A program made the translations under genes and the position numbers. Below are positions 17,179-26,119 of a DNA stretch of 48,125 bases, one piece after another (within the stretch, counting starts at the first letter, position 1; each line of letters starts with the position of its first letter). The notes beneath the pieces are model-generated. The model had not been told where the DNA came from. It saw nothing but the letters and a program-made list of their open reading frames with translations, and did no database searches. The DNA is taken from positions 1 through 48,125 of the forward strand of contig NZ_RWKQ01000036.1 in the NCBI RefSeq assembly GCF_003946885.1, given 5' to 3'. The DNA is from Specibacter cremeus (GTDB lineage: Bacteria > Actinomycetota > Actinomycetes > Actinomycetales > Micrococcaceae).

Positions 17179-18486
17179 ATGAGCATGCTGGGCACCAAAT
17201 GGACGGTCCACGGCGATGGCAAGACGATCACTCCGGGTGCGGTGGTGTCCCCCAATGAGCGGCTGAGCTGGCCGCGGACCATCGGGATCGGGCTCCAGCA
17301 CGTGGTGGCCATGTTCGGCGCCACGTTCCTGGTCCCCATCCTCACGCACATGCCCCCGGCCACCACGCTGTTCTTCTCCGGCATCGGCACGCTGCTGTTC
17401 CTTCTCATCACCCGCGGCCAGGTGCCCAGCTACCTCGGCTCGAGTTTCGCGTTCATCGCCCCGATCATGGCCTCGCAGACCCGGTTCGGCGTGGGCGGCG
17501 CCCTGGGCGGGGTGGTCATGGCCGGCGTGACGCTGGCGATCGTGGGCCTCGTGGTGCAGAAGTTCGGCGCCGGCTGGCTCAACCGGCTCATGCCGCCGCC
17601 GGTCACCGGCACCATCGTGGCGCTGATCGGACTGAACCTGGCCCCGGCAGCGTGGGGCAACTTCAAGCTGGCCCCCGTCACCGCGCTCGCCACGCTGGCG
17701 GTCATCATCCTGGTCTCGGTCCTGTTCCGCGGCATCCTCGGGCGGCTGTCCATCCTGGCCGGCGTCATCGTCGGCTACCTCGTGGCCGTGGCCCGCCACG
17801 AGGTCGACTATTCCGCCATCGACAAGGCGGCGTGGATCGGCCTGCCGCAGTTCCAGACGCCCACGTTCCACCTCGGCGTGGCCGGCCTGTTCATCCCCGT
17901 GGTGCTGGTGCTCGTGGCCGAGAACATCGGGCACGTGAAGTCCGTGGCGCTGATGACCGGCAAGAACCTGGACCCGTACGCCGGCCGGGCGCTGGTCTCC
18001 GACGGCATCGCCACCACCCTCGCCGGGCTGGGCGGCGGCTCCGGCACCACCACGTACGCGGAAAACATCGGCGTCATGGCGGCCACCCGCGTCTACTCCA
18101 CGGCCGCGTACTGGGTGGCCGCCATCGCCGCGTTGCTGCTGGGCTTCTCGCCGAAGTTCGGCGCCCTGATCGCCACCGTCCCGGCCGGGGTGCTCGGCGG
18201 CGCGGCCACGCTGCTGTACGGCATGATCGGCGTGCTCGGGGTGCGCATCTGGGTGCAGAACAAGGTCAGCTTCTCCAACAACATCAACCTGACGACGGCG
18301 GCCGTCGCCCTGGTGGTCGGCATCGCCAACTTCGAGTGGAACGTCGGCACGTTGCAGTTCGCCGGCATCGCGCTCGGCACGGCGGCCGCCCTGGTGGTCT
18401 ACCACGGCATGAACGCGCTGGCGAAGTGGCGCGGCACGGTCGGCGACCCGCTGGTGCCCGAGCTCGAGGACGCGCCGAAGGGCTGA
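17179..18486 (+). CDS. NCS2 family uracil/xanthine permease
   Basis: 435 residues with about 12-14 membrane segments. The helix 1 motif QHVVAMFGATFLVPIL and the core PPPVTGTIVALIGLNLAP are typical of UraA-type transporters, and GLGGGSGTTTYAENIGVMAATRVYS carries the conserved glutamate of helix 10. It imports a nucleobase by proton symport. An AGGGAAAGG ribosome binding site precedes the ATG. It is followed by the methylthioadenosine phosphorylase, which also handles purines. Confidence 0.93.
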   Translation: MSMLGTKWTVHGDGKTITPGAVVSPNERLSWPRTIGIGLQHVVAMFGATFLVPILTHMPPATTLFFSGIGTLLFLLITRGQVPSYLGSSFAFIAPIMASQTRFGVGGALGGVVMAGVTLAIVGLVVQKFGAGWLNRLMPPPVTGTIVALIGLNLAPAAWGNFKLAPVTALATLAVIILVSVLFRGILGRLSILAGVIVGYLVAVARHEVDYSAIDKAAWIGLPQFQTPTFHLGVAGLFIPVVLVLVAENIGHVKSVALMTGKNLDPYAGRALVSDGIATTLAGLGGGSGTTTYAENIGVMAATRVYSTAAYWVAAIAALLLGFSPKFGALIATVPAGVLGGAATLLYGMIGVLGVRIWVQNKVSFSNNINLTTAAVALVVGIANFEWNVGTLQFAGIALGTAAALVVYHGMNALAKWRGTVGDPLVPELEDAPKG

Positions 18487-18554
18487 CGGCGCCGTTTCGC
18501 TCTTGTAAGGATTCACTCCCCGCGCCGGCGCCCGGACTTGGCAGGATGGGTGTC

Positions 18555-19463
18555 ATGGTCCCGCAACCCGAAAACCAGTCCGCCGACCGGCCGCCGACCG
18601 TCCCCCGCGTTCGGCTGGGGATCATTGGCGGCACCGGGCTGTACCGGCTGCCGGGCGCCCGGATCCTGGAAACCGTGGGCGTGGACACGCCCTTCGGCGC
18701 CCCGTCCAGTCCGGTCACGGTGGCCGAGCTCCCCGGCGTTGGCGGGTCCGGTCCCGTCGTCGCCTTCCTGGCCCGGCACGGCCACGGCCACACGGTGGCG
18801 CCGCAGCAGATCAACTACCGCGCCAACCTGTGGGCGCTCAGGAGCCTGGGCGTCGCGGCGGTGCTCGGTTCATCGGCGGTGGGCGCGTTGGTCGCCACCC
18901 ACCGCCCCGGTTCGTTTGCCGTCCCCGACCAGTTCATGGACAGGACGTGGGGCCGGGCGGACACGTTTTACGACGGGACCGTGCCGGCCGGGGTCCAGCA
19001 CCTGCCCGCCGCCGAGCCATACTGTCCACGGTTGCGGACCCTGCTGCACACCGCCCTGGGGCGACTGGGGGAGGACTTCCGGCCCGCCGCCACGGTGGCC
19101 GTCATCAAGGGCCCCCGGTTCTCCACCCGGGCCGAGTCCGCCGCCATGGCCGGCATGGGCGCGCACCTGGTCAGCATGACGGCGTACCCGGAGCCCGTCC
19201 TGGCCGCGGAGCTCAACATGGGCTTCGCCACGCTGGCCTTCGTCACCGATGCGGACACGGGCCACGACGGTTCGGAACCCGTGACCGCGGAGCTTGTCCT
19301 GGGCCGGCTGGCCGCCGCCCAGCCGCGCATCCTGCGCGTCCTGGCCGCCGTCGCCGGAATGGTCGACGACGGCTACCGCGCCCCGCGGTGGATCGCCGCG
19401 GCCGCGGTGGCGGCGGTCATGAACGCCGCACCGGCCCCGGGGCACGGTCCGGGCCGGCCGTGA
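18555..19463 (+). CDS. S-methyl-5'-thioadenosine phosphorylase-like enzyme
   Basis: 302 residues from ATG 18555 (AGGA eight bases upstream; ATG 18546 also possible). LGIIGGTGLYRLPGARI is the phosphate-binding start, followed by ETPFG-like VDTPFGAPSSPV and the RHGHGHTVAPQQINYRANLWALRSLGV stretch. The purine pocket is seen in MTAYPEPVLAAELNMGFATLAFVTDADTGHD with two aspartates. It splits methylthioadenosine or a related nucleoside into base and sugar phosphate in methionine salvage. The stop overlaps the next gene in GTGA; the same gene pair is known in mycobacteria (Rv0535/Rv0536). Confidence 0.9.
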   Translation: MVPQPENQSADRPPTVPRVRLGIIGGTGLYRLPGARILETVGVDTPFGAPSSPVTVAELPGVGGSGPVVAFLARHGHGHTVAPQQINYRANLWALRSLGVAAVLGSSAVGALVATHRPGSFAVPDQFMDRTWGRADTFYDGTVPAGVQHLPAAEPYCPRLRTLLHTALGRLGEDFRPAATVAVIKGPRFSTRAESAAMAGMGAHLVSMTAYPEPVLAAELNMGFATLAFVTDADTGHDGSEPVTAELVLGRLAAAQPRILRVLAAVAGMVDDGYRAPRWIAAAAVAAVMNAAPAPGHGPGRP

Positions 19464-20512
19464 GAATCCTGGTCACCGGCGGCGCCGGCTTCATCGGCTC
19501 CCACGTTGTCGAGGCCGCTCTGGGGCAGGGCTGGGACGTGCGGGTCCTGGACCTGCTGGACCCGTCCGTGCACCCGCGGCCGCCCCGGCTGCCCGCCGGG
19601 GCCGAGCTCCTGGCCGGGGACGTCGCCGACGCCGCGACGGTGGCCACCGCCTTGGCGGGCGTGGACGTGGTGGTCCACCACAGCGCCAAGGTGGGCCTGG
19701 GCGTGACGTTTGCCGACGCCCCGGACTACGTCCGCAACAACGATCTCGCCACGGCCGTCCTGCTGGCCGGGATGGCCGCCGCCGGGGTCGAACGGCTGGT
19801 GCTTGCCTCCTCCATGGTGGTCTACGGCGAGGGCGCGTACACGGACGACGCCGGCACGCCGGTGCGCCCGGGCCCCCGCCTGGCGGACGACCTGGCGCAT
19901 GGCCTGTTTGAGCCGCGCCACCCGGTATCCGGCCGGCCCCTGCACCCCGCGCTGGTCACCGAGGACGCCGTCCTCGACCCGCGCAACGTCTATGCCGCCT
20001 CCAAACTCGCCCAGGAGCATCTGGCCGGCTCGTGGGCGCGGTCCACGGGCGGGCGGGCCATCGCCCTGCGCTATCACAACGTGTACGGGCCCCGGATGCC
20101 CAGGAACACCCCCTATGCCGGCGTGGCCAGCCTGTTCCGCTCCGCCCTGGCACAGGGCCTGCCCCCGCAGGTGTTCGAGGACGGGGGCCAGCGGCGCAGC
20201 TTCGTGCACGCGGCCGACGTCGCCGCCGCCAATGTATTGGCCGTTGGCGCCCTGGCCGCAGCCGCGCCCGGCTGGTTCCGCGCCTACAACGTGGGCGCGG
20301 ACGAGGTCCACACGATCGGGGAGGTGGCCCGGGTGTTGAGCACCCTCACCGGCGGCCCCGCGCCCGTGGTCACGGGCGCGTTCCGGTTGGGCGACGTCCG
20401 GCACATCACCGCCAGCTCGGCCCGGATCAGGGCCGAACTCGGCTGGGTTCCACGGCACGGCTTCGAGCGTGGCATGCGGGAGTTCGCGGCGTCGCCATTG
20501 CGCGGCGATTGA
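19460..20512 (+). CDS. NAD-dependent sugar epimerase/dehydratase
   Basis: 350 residues, extended short-chain dehydrogenase. VRILVTGGAGFIGSHVVEAAL binds NAD; the serine of LASSMVVYGEG and the tyrosine-lysine pair of NVYAASKLAQEHL are catalytic. RYHNVYGPRMPRN and GGQRRSFVHAADVA are typical of nucleotide-sugar epimerases of the GalE group. Translation is coupled to the phosphorylase by GTGA. The sugar substrate cannot be read from sequence. Confidence 0.9.
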   Translation: MRILVTGGAGFIGSHVVEAALGQGWDVRVLDLLDPSVHPRPPRLPAGAELLAGDVADAATVATALAGVDVVVHHSAKVGLGVTFADAPDYVRNNDLATAVLLAGMAAAGVERLVLASSMVVYGEGAYTDDAGTPVRPGPRLADDLAHGLFEPRHPVSGRPLHPALVTEDAVLDPRNVYAASKLAQEHLAGSWARSTGGRAIALRYHNVYGPRMPRNTPYAGVASLFRSALAQGLPPQVFEDGGQRRSFVHAADVAAANVLAVGALAAAAPGWFRAYNVGADEVHTIGEVARVLSTLTGGPAPVVTGAFRLGDVRHITASSARIRAELGWVPRHGFERGMREFAASPLRGD

Positions 20513-20631
20513 TGCCATTTTCGAAGACGGCTGCACGGGATGTCTACAGTCGCTGCACCGCTGAGACTACCGCCATCGGGCGCGGCTGGCCGGGATCGCC
20601 CTGTGAAGCCTGGGGAGGGTTCCACCGAACC

Positions 20632-21138
20632 CTACGACCCCGTTGCGCGGCCCTGGCAGCCTTCGAAGTCCGTGAGGAGTTTGACCTTCGCAGCCGACGC
20701 CGATTCCGGGTCGAAGGTGTAGCCGATCCACTCGCGGGCCAGCCTGCGGGCGAGTTCCACACCGACCACCCGCTGGCCCATGATGAGAACCTGGCAGTCG
20801 TTGGAGAGCACGGAGCGCTCCACCGAGAACGAGTCGTGGGCCGTTGCGGCGCGGATTCCATCCACCTTGTTGGCGGCGATGGCCACACCGATTCCCGTGC
20901 CGCAGAACAGGATGGCCCGGTCGGCGCGACCGTCCCTGATCATCTCGCCGGCCGCGATGCCCACGTAGGGGTAGGGTTTGGTGAACTGCTCGGGCGCATC
21001 GGTGCGGTTGACCCCGATGTCGATGACTTCGCCGACGCGGGGGTCCGCACGAAGGTCCGCCATGATCTGGTTCTTGTAGTCGACGCCGGCCTCGTCGGCA
21101 CCCAGGATAAGCCGAAGGCCCACGGGCTGTCCTTCCAT
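20632..21138 (-). CDS. RpiB-type isomerase, probable D-erythrulose-4-phosphate isomerase
   Basis: 168 residues (ATG 21138; GTG 21144 overlapping the previous stop is also possible). The RpiB/LacB fold is shown by LRLILGADEAGVDYK, ILFCGTGIGVAIAANKVDGIRAATAHDSFSVERSVLSNDCQVLIMGQRV; the catalytic cysteine sits in CGTG. This version matches the DerI/EryI group that converts D-erythrulose 4-phosphate to D-erythrose 4-phosphate in mycobacterial and Brucella tetritol use. Next to the kinase and SDR genes, this role fits. Last gene of the minus-strand operon. Confidence 0.85.
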   Translation of the reverse strand: MEGQPVGLRLILGADEAGVDYKNQIMADLRADPRVGEVIDIGVNRTDAPEQFTKPYPYVGIAAGEMIRDGRADRAILFCGTGIGVAIAANKVDGIRAATAHDSFSVERSVLSNDCQVLIMGQRVVGVELARRLAREWIGYTFDPESASAAKVKLLTDFEGCQGRATGS

Positions 21139-21140
21139 CG

Positions 21141-22882
21141 TCACGAGAGTGCCCCCGCTGTCCGCCGGATCGCCGCAAGGTGGGGGCCCATGACGGTGAA
21201 GGCCATTGCCAGGGAGGTGGCTCCCGGGTCTGCCGTGCCCACGCTCTTTTCCGCCAGCGGGCGCGCGCGTCCCTTCAGCGGGCGGAGCGCGGCCGTGGCT
21301 TGCGCCGCAGCAGTTGATTCTCCGGCGGCCTCGGCCCAGGCCGGTCCCGCTCCGGCGCCTTCCGCGACGAGACGGCTGAAGGTCTCTGCGAAGGGCAGCA
21401 GCGCGTCCACCATGGTTTTGTCCCCGGGTTCGGCCTTGCCGAGCGCGGTGATCCTGGTGGCGAACGCCGTCACGGCGGCGGCGAGTTCCCCCGGGCCCGG
21501 TGCCTGATGGTTCCCGAGGGATTCGCCGAAGGCCCGCAGGCCCGCACCCCACAGCACGCCGGATGTTCCGCCGGCCCTGTCGGCCCACGCATCACCGGCT
21601 GCCACGAGCACCGCGCCGGCCCCGGCGCCCTGTGCAAGGGCGTCGGATGCCGCGGCGGTGGCAGCGTCGATCCCGCGGACCATGCCGCGCCCATGGTCGC
21701 CGTCACCGGCAATGGCGTCCATGTCCCCCAGCCGCGACTCTGCGCCGTGCAGTGTGTCGCGGGCTGCTTCCAAGGCCGCCAGGGCGCTGGCTGCGTATTG
21801 GCGGGAGCCTTCGGCGGCCTCGAACGGAACCGCTGCGGTGCCGCCGCCGGGCTCGGGTTCGGCGTGGGCGTCTGCGGGCTGCGGGGCGGCGTTGCCGCGC
21901 CGGAAGGCCGGCGTTTGCGCGGGCGCCGTCCACAGTGGTTCCAGTTCGTCGTCGAGCCAGGTGATGGTGAGGAAACGCCGGCCATGTCGAGGCTGGTGAC
22001 CAGTTCGCCGACCTCGGGCATGACCAGGGTGTAGCCGGCTGCGCGGAGGAGCGGGGCGACCGTCAGCCACAGCACGAAGAGTTCCTCATGTTTGGTGGAT
22101 CCGAGGCCGTTGAGGATCACGGCAATGCGATGCCCCGCGCCGGGGGGTGTCTCCGCGAGCAGCCGCGAAACAAGTTCCCGGCCAAGCCCCTTCGCCGGAG
22201 GCAGGGCCGTGTCGGACAGGCCTGGTTCTCCGTGGATGCCCAGGCCGAGCCCCATCTCCTTGTCCTTGAGGGTGAACAGCGGGGCATCCGCGCCGGGGAA
22301 GGTGCAGCCGGAGAAGGCGCTGCCGATGGTCCGGGTGAGGCTGTTGGCCTTGCGGCCCAGGCGGACGACGTCGGCCAGGCCGGCTCCCGCTTCGGCAGCG
22401 GCCCCCATCACCTTGAAAACGGTGAAGTCGCCGGCGATGCCGCGGCGCTTGTCCGTCTCCGACGGCGGGGCGCTGGCGATGTCGTCCGTGACCAGCACGT
22501 TTTCGACGGCCAGTCCTTCGGCGCCTAGCCGTTCGCTGGCCATGCCGAAGTTCATGACATCGCCGGCGTAGTTGCCGTAGGCGAACACCACACCGGCGCC
22601 GGAGTCCGCGGCCTTCGCCACGGAGTACGCCTGCCGCGCGGAGGGAGAGGTGAAGATGTTGCCGATCACGGCGCCTTCGGCCAGTCCGGCGCCGATCAGC
22701 CCGGCGAAGGCCGGGTAGTGGCCGGAGCCGCCGCCGGCGAGGACGGCGACCTTCGGGTTGGCGGGCCGGAGCCGGCGCACGGCGCCGCCCGGGACCTGGC
22801 GCACGAGGTCTGCATGGAGGTCGCAGAACCCGGCGAGGGCTTCCTCGGCGAAATCGGCGGGGTCGTTGAAAATTCTGGTCAT
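21141..22882 (-). pseudogene. Fused DhaK-DhaL erythrulose/dihydroxyacetone kinase, frameshifted
   Basis: The first frame (from 22882) encodes a DhaK domain: AGGGSGHYPAFAGLIG, GNYAGDVMNFGMA and STKHEELFVLW with the histidine that binds the keto sugar. It reads to EVGELVTSLDMAGVS and then leaves the family. The next frame continues LTITWLDDELEPLW...TPAF into a DhaL domain with AGDGDHGRGMVRG for Mg-ATP and ending at 21141. Adding one C in the run near 21970-21973 gives the expected GVSLTITWLDD, so one base is missing, either a real mutation or a sequencing error. An intact enzyme of about 580 residues would phosphorylate erythrulose (DerK/LerK-like) in the tetritol pathway. Confidence 0.88.
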
Positions 22883-22912
22883 TGTGGGCTCTCTCGGCTG
22901 CCGGAAGGGCTG

Positions 22913-23689
22913 CTAGTGGATGTGGCTTCCGCCGTTGATGTCCATGGTGGTGCCCGTGAGGTAGGCGGAGTCCTCGGAGGACAGGAAGGTGATCACGGCG
23001 GCGATCTCCTCGGTGGTGGCGGTGCGGCCCACAGGGATGCTGGAGGCGATGGCCGCCTCCTGCTCGTCGGTACTGCCGACGCGGATGTTGGTGTCCACGG
23101 CGCCCGGGGTGATGGCATTGACCGTCACCCCGGTACTGCCGATCTCGCGCGCCAGGGCCTTGGTGAAGCCCAGGATGGCCGCCTTGGCCGCGGAGTAGGG
23201 GACCTTGCCGAAGACGCCGCCGCCGCGCTGCGCGGAGACGGAGGACATGTTGACGATCCGGCCCCAGCCGTTGGCGATCATGTCCGGCAGGAAGGCCCTG
23301 GTGACGAGGTAGGTTCCCGTGGAGTTCACGGCCATGACCTTGTTCCAGAGTTCCAGCGTGGTTTCCAGGAAGGGCACCGGCGAGGTGATGCCGGCGATGT
23401 TGGCCAGGGCTCCGACCGCCGGAAGCGTGCCGGAGCCGACCTCCGCCGCCACTGCCTTGTAGGCGGCGCTGACGGAGTCCTCGCTGGCGACGTCGATCTC
23501 GTGGCCGAAGGCGGGAACGTTGAATTCGTTGCCGATCTCCGCGGCGACCTTGGCGGACTTCTCGCCGTCGAGGTCCAGGATCACCACGGCCCAGCCTTCA
23601 CGGGCGTAGCGGCGTGCGGTGGTCAGGCCGATGCCCCGGTCCGAGGTGGCCCCGGTGAGGACGGCGGTGCGCTGGATGGTGGTGGTCAT
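22913..23689 (-). CDS. SDR-family dehydrogenase, probable tetritol dehydrogenase
   Basis: 258 residues. TGATSDRGIGLTTARRYA binds NAD(P); LANIAGITSP is the NNAG equivalent; the serine of NMSSVSA and Y-x3-K of VPYSAAKAAIL form the active site. IDINGG-like MDINGGSHIH ends the protein. In mycobacteria D-threitol is oxidised by an SDR (DthD) encoded with similar kinase and isomerase genes, so oxidation of a tetritol to erythrulose is likely here. Its start overlaps the stop of the upstream TIM-barrel gene (ATGA). Confidence 0.85.
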   Translation of the reverse strand: MTTTIQRTAVLTGATSDRGIGLTTARRYAREGWAVVILDLDGEKSAKVAAEIGNEFNVPAFGHEIDVASEDSVSAAYKAVAAEVGSGTLPAVGALANIAGITSPVPFLETTLELWNKVMAVNSTGTYLVTRAFLPDMIANGWGRIVNMSSVSAQRGGGVFGKVPYSAAKAAILGFTKALAREIGSTGVTVNAITPGAVDTNIRVGSTDEQEAAIASSIPVGRTATTEEIAAVITFLSSEDSAYLTGTTMDINGGSHIH

Positions 23690-24576
23690 GATGCTCCTTG
23701 ACGGTTGTTGAGGTTGCGTGGGTGGTTGGGGTCCCCGGCCGGGGTCCGTGGCCGGATCAGGTCGGTGATGAGGCTGGCCGCTTGGGCTGCGGCCGCGGGG
23801 CGTTCGTCATGGGTGACGTCCCGGGTCTCCAATTCAAGTGAGAAGTGGCCCGAGTACCCGCGGGCCGCCAGTGAACGGAGCCCGGCGGCGAAGTCCGCCC
23901 GGCCGTTGCCGATGCTGAGGTTGATGTTCCCTGGCACGGCGTCGCGCAGGTGAACATGGGTGATGCGGCCCTGGTGCCGTTCGATGTATTCGAGCGGGTC
24001 TTCGCCGGAGGCCACGATGTGGCTGAAGTCCATGACGACTCCGACACCGGATCCCGCCAGCCGGTGGGCCAGCCGTTCCGCGCGTTCCAGGTTCCAGCAG
24101 AAGCGAAGGAAGTGCAGGGATTCTGTCCAGAGTTCGACGCCGAACTCCGCCGCCCGCTCTCCGGCGCGGACCAGCTGGGCGGCGATGGTGTCCAGATCCT
24201 CTTCGAGGCTTCTGACAGGTTCGTGGTTGAGTGCGCCGCACGGCAGGACGAGCGCCTTCGCCCCGGTTTTGGCCGTCAGTGTGAGCAGCGCATCGAGGTG
24301 AAGATCGCGGGCAGCCTGCCGGTCGGCGTCGAGCGCTGCGTTCAGATCGCCGATGTCGCCGTTGACGGAGCGGACCCGCAGCCCGGAGGCGGCAACATCG
24401 GCGGCAACGGCCGTGATGGCGTCGGCGTCCAGGTCATACGGGACGTGGTTGCAGACGCCGGGGAGGGCGCCGAGGTCGATCTCCTCAAAGCCCAGGCCAC
24501 CGATGGTGCGCAGGGCGGCGGGAAGATCCTGATGGCGGAAGCTGATGGACGAGCATCCGAGCCGGGTATGGAACAT
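23686..24576 (-). CDS. Sugar phosphate isomerase/epimerase (AP endonuclease 2-like TIM barrel)
   Basis: 296 residues; the ATG at 24576 is preferred because AGAGGA lies eight bases upstream (ATG 24597 is possible). Start RLGCSSISFRHQDLPAALRTIGGLGFEEIDLG, with metal-site residues in LWTESLHFLRF (Glu), MDFSHIVASGEDP (Asp, His), THVHLRDAVPGN and FSLELETRDV. The fold serves ketose isomerases and epimerases. In a tetritol locus it may interconvert erythrulose forms or their phosphates. First gene of the minus-strand operon, reading away from the GntR-type operators. Confidence 0.85.
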   Translation of the reverse strand: MFHTRLGCSSISFRHQDLPAALRTIGGLGFEEIDLGALPGVCNHVPYDLDADAITAVAADVAASGLRVRSVNGDIGDLNAALDADRQAARDLHLDALLTLTAKTGAKALVLPCGALNHEPVRSLEEDLDTIAAQLVRAGERAAEFGVELWTESLHFLRFCWNLERAERLAHRLAGSGVGVVMDFSHIVASGEDPLEYIERHQGRITHVHLRDAVPGNINLSIGNGRADFAAGLRSLAARGYSGHFSLELETRDVTHDERPAAAAQAASLITDLIRPRTPAGDPNHPRNLNNRQGAS

Positions 24577-24634
24577 CGTCGTTGATCCTCTGGTCATGCC
24601 CACGGGCTTAGGTGGTGGGCACCACAATATGTAC

Positions 24635-24733
24635 GTTGACTGTCAACAGTCAACTCCTAAAGTTGACTGTTGACAGAAGTGGATGGCGCAGGTCACACTG
24701 GCGTATCATTTGTTAACAGTCGACAGTGCTAAC
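24635..24733. promoter_or_regulatory. Operator array for the GntR/FCD regulator in the divergent promoter
   Basis: Site 1 (24635-24654) is a perfect dyad GTTGACTGT-CA-ACAGTCAAC. Site 2 (24662-24680) starts GTTGACTGT-TG-ACAG. Site 3 (24712-24733) is a weaker GTTAACAGT-CG-ACAGTGCT version. The same core occurs as CGACTGT-AA-ACAGTCG at 28090-28105 before the regulator gene. The sites lie between the minus-strand tetritol genes and the plus-strand transporter, so one regulator can control both arms. Confidence 0.8.
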
Positions 24734-24781
24734 GCATCGAACACATCGAAACGTTGGTCGCTCTTCGAAAGGGATTCACCA

Positions 24782-26119
24782 ATGAGCAAAGAAGCTCTGG
24801 CCATGCGCGGGCCGGTTCACGGCACCAGGGACGCCAAGCGGGTTGCCGTCGGCTCCGCCGTCGGTGCAGTCATCGAAACCTACGACTTCATCGGTTTCGG
24901 CACCGCGGCTGCCCTGTACTTTGGAACAGCGTTTTTCCCCGGGGCGGATCCGGTCACGGGAACCCTGGCGGCCTTCGCCACGCTCGGCGTCGGGTTTGCC
25001 GCACGGCCCATCGGCGGCATCATCGGCGGTCATCTGGGCGACAAGCTCGGCCGCAAGCCCGTGCTGGTCGCCTCGCTGATCCTGATGGGTCTGGCCACGT
25101 TTGCCATCGGCCTGCTGCCCACCTACAGCCAGGTCGGCCTGCTGGCGCCGGCCCTGCTGGTCTTCGTCCGCATTGTCCAGGGATTTGCCTTCGGCGCCGA
25201 ATGGGGCGGTGCCATCCTCATGAGTTACGAGCACGCCCCCTGGAAAGCCAAGGGCAAGTACACGGGCATCGTCCAGGCCGGCTTCCCGGTGGGGCTGCTT
25301 CTGGCCAACCTTGTCTTCCTCGTCAGCGTCCATCTCGGCAGCTCACTGGCCTGGCGCATCCCGTTCCTCGCCAGCATTGTGCTGGTCGCCGTCGGTCTGA
25401 TCATCCGTTCCAAGGTCCCCGAGTCCCCGGTCTTCGAGGACGTCAGGGACAGCGGCACCATCGCCAAGGCCCCCATCGTTGAGGTGCTGAAGACGGACTG
25501 GCGCAACATCGTGCGCGGCATCGGCCTCCGTATTGCCGAGACCGCCGGCTACGCCGTCTCGGTCACCTACATGATTTCCTACCTGAACAGCCAGCACTTG
25601 GCCGACAAGACCCAGACCCTCATCGCGCTCTCCATCGCCTCCGCCATCGGGATCTTCGCGACCAGCGCCTGGGCCCGCCTGACCGACAGAATCGGCCGCC
25701 GCCCGCTCTACGTCTGGTCCTGCGCCTTCGCGTTGCTGTTCGGCATCCCCATGTTCCTGCTGGTCAACACGGGCCTGTTCATCTTCATCATCGCCACCAT
25801 CGTGATCTCCTACGCCGTCTGCCAGAACTCCCTGGCGGGCGCCCAGGGCGCCTGGTTCCCGGAGCTCTTCCAGGCGAAGACCCGCGCCTCCGGCGCCTCA
25901 CTGGCCTACCAGATCTCGGCCATGGTGTCCGGATTCACGCCCTTCATCACCACGTTGCTGTTCGTCAGCTTCGGCTGGATGGGTCCGGCGCTGCTGTTCA
26001 GCGTATACGCCGCCATCGGGCTGTGGGCCGCCGTCGCCACCCGGGAAACGTGGGGCAAACGTGAGCGTGGACTGGCGGACGAGGCCACCAAAAGCACCCC
26101 CCAGTCGGTGATCGTCTGA
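24782..26119 (+). CDS. MFS transporter, metabolite:H+ symporter (MHS) type
   Basis: 445 residues, 12 membrane helices. The helix 1 motif AVGAVIETYDFIGFGTAAALYFGTAFFP and GGHLGDKLGRKPVL in loop 2-3 are typical of MHS transporters (ProP, ShiA, KgtP), as is FGAEWGGAILMSYEHAP in helix 5. AAAGGGA lies eight bases before the ATG. It probably imports the tetritol or a related polyol by proton symport. The stop overlaps the next ATG (TGATG), so the transketolase genes are co-translated. Confidence 0.9.
   Translation: MSKEALAMRGPVHGTRDAKRVAVGSAVGAVIETYDFIGFGTAAALYFGTAFFPGADPVTGTLAAFATLGVGFAARPIGGIIGGHLGDKLGRKPVLVASLILMGLATFAIGLLPTYSQVGLLAPALLVFVRIVQGFAFGAEWGGAILMSYEHAPWKAKGKYTGIVQAGFPVGLLLANLVFLVSVHLGSSLAWRIPFLASIVLVAVGLIIRSKVPESPVFEDVRDSGTIAKAPIVEVLKTDWRNIVRGIGLRIAETAGYAVSVTYMISYLNSQHLADKTQTLIALSIASAIGIFATSAWARLTDRIGRRPLYVWSCAFALLFGIPMFLLVNTGLFIFIIATIVISYAVCQNSLAGAQGAWFPELFQAKTRASGASLAYQISAMVSGFTPFITTLLFVSFGWMGPALLFSVYAAIGLWAAVATRETWGKRERGLADEATKSTPQSVIV

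Noticed and set aside
16714-18516. Long open frame antisense to the NCS2 permease and upstream of the CDF exporter
   Set aside because: It is His/Gly/Arg-rich shadow coding opposite well-conserved genes; the CDF protein has its own clear start at 16713.
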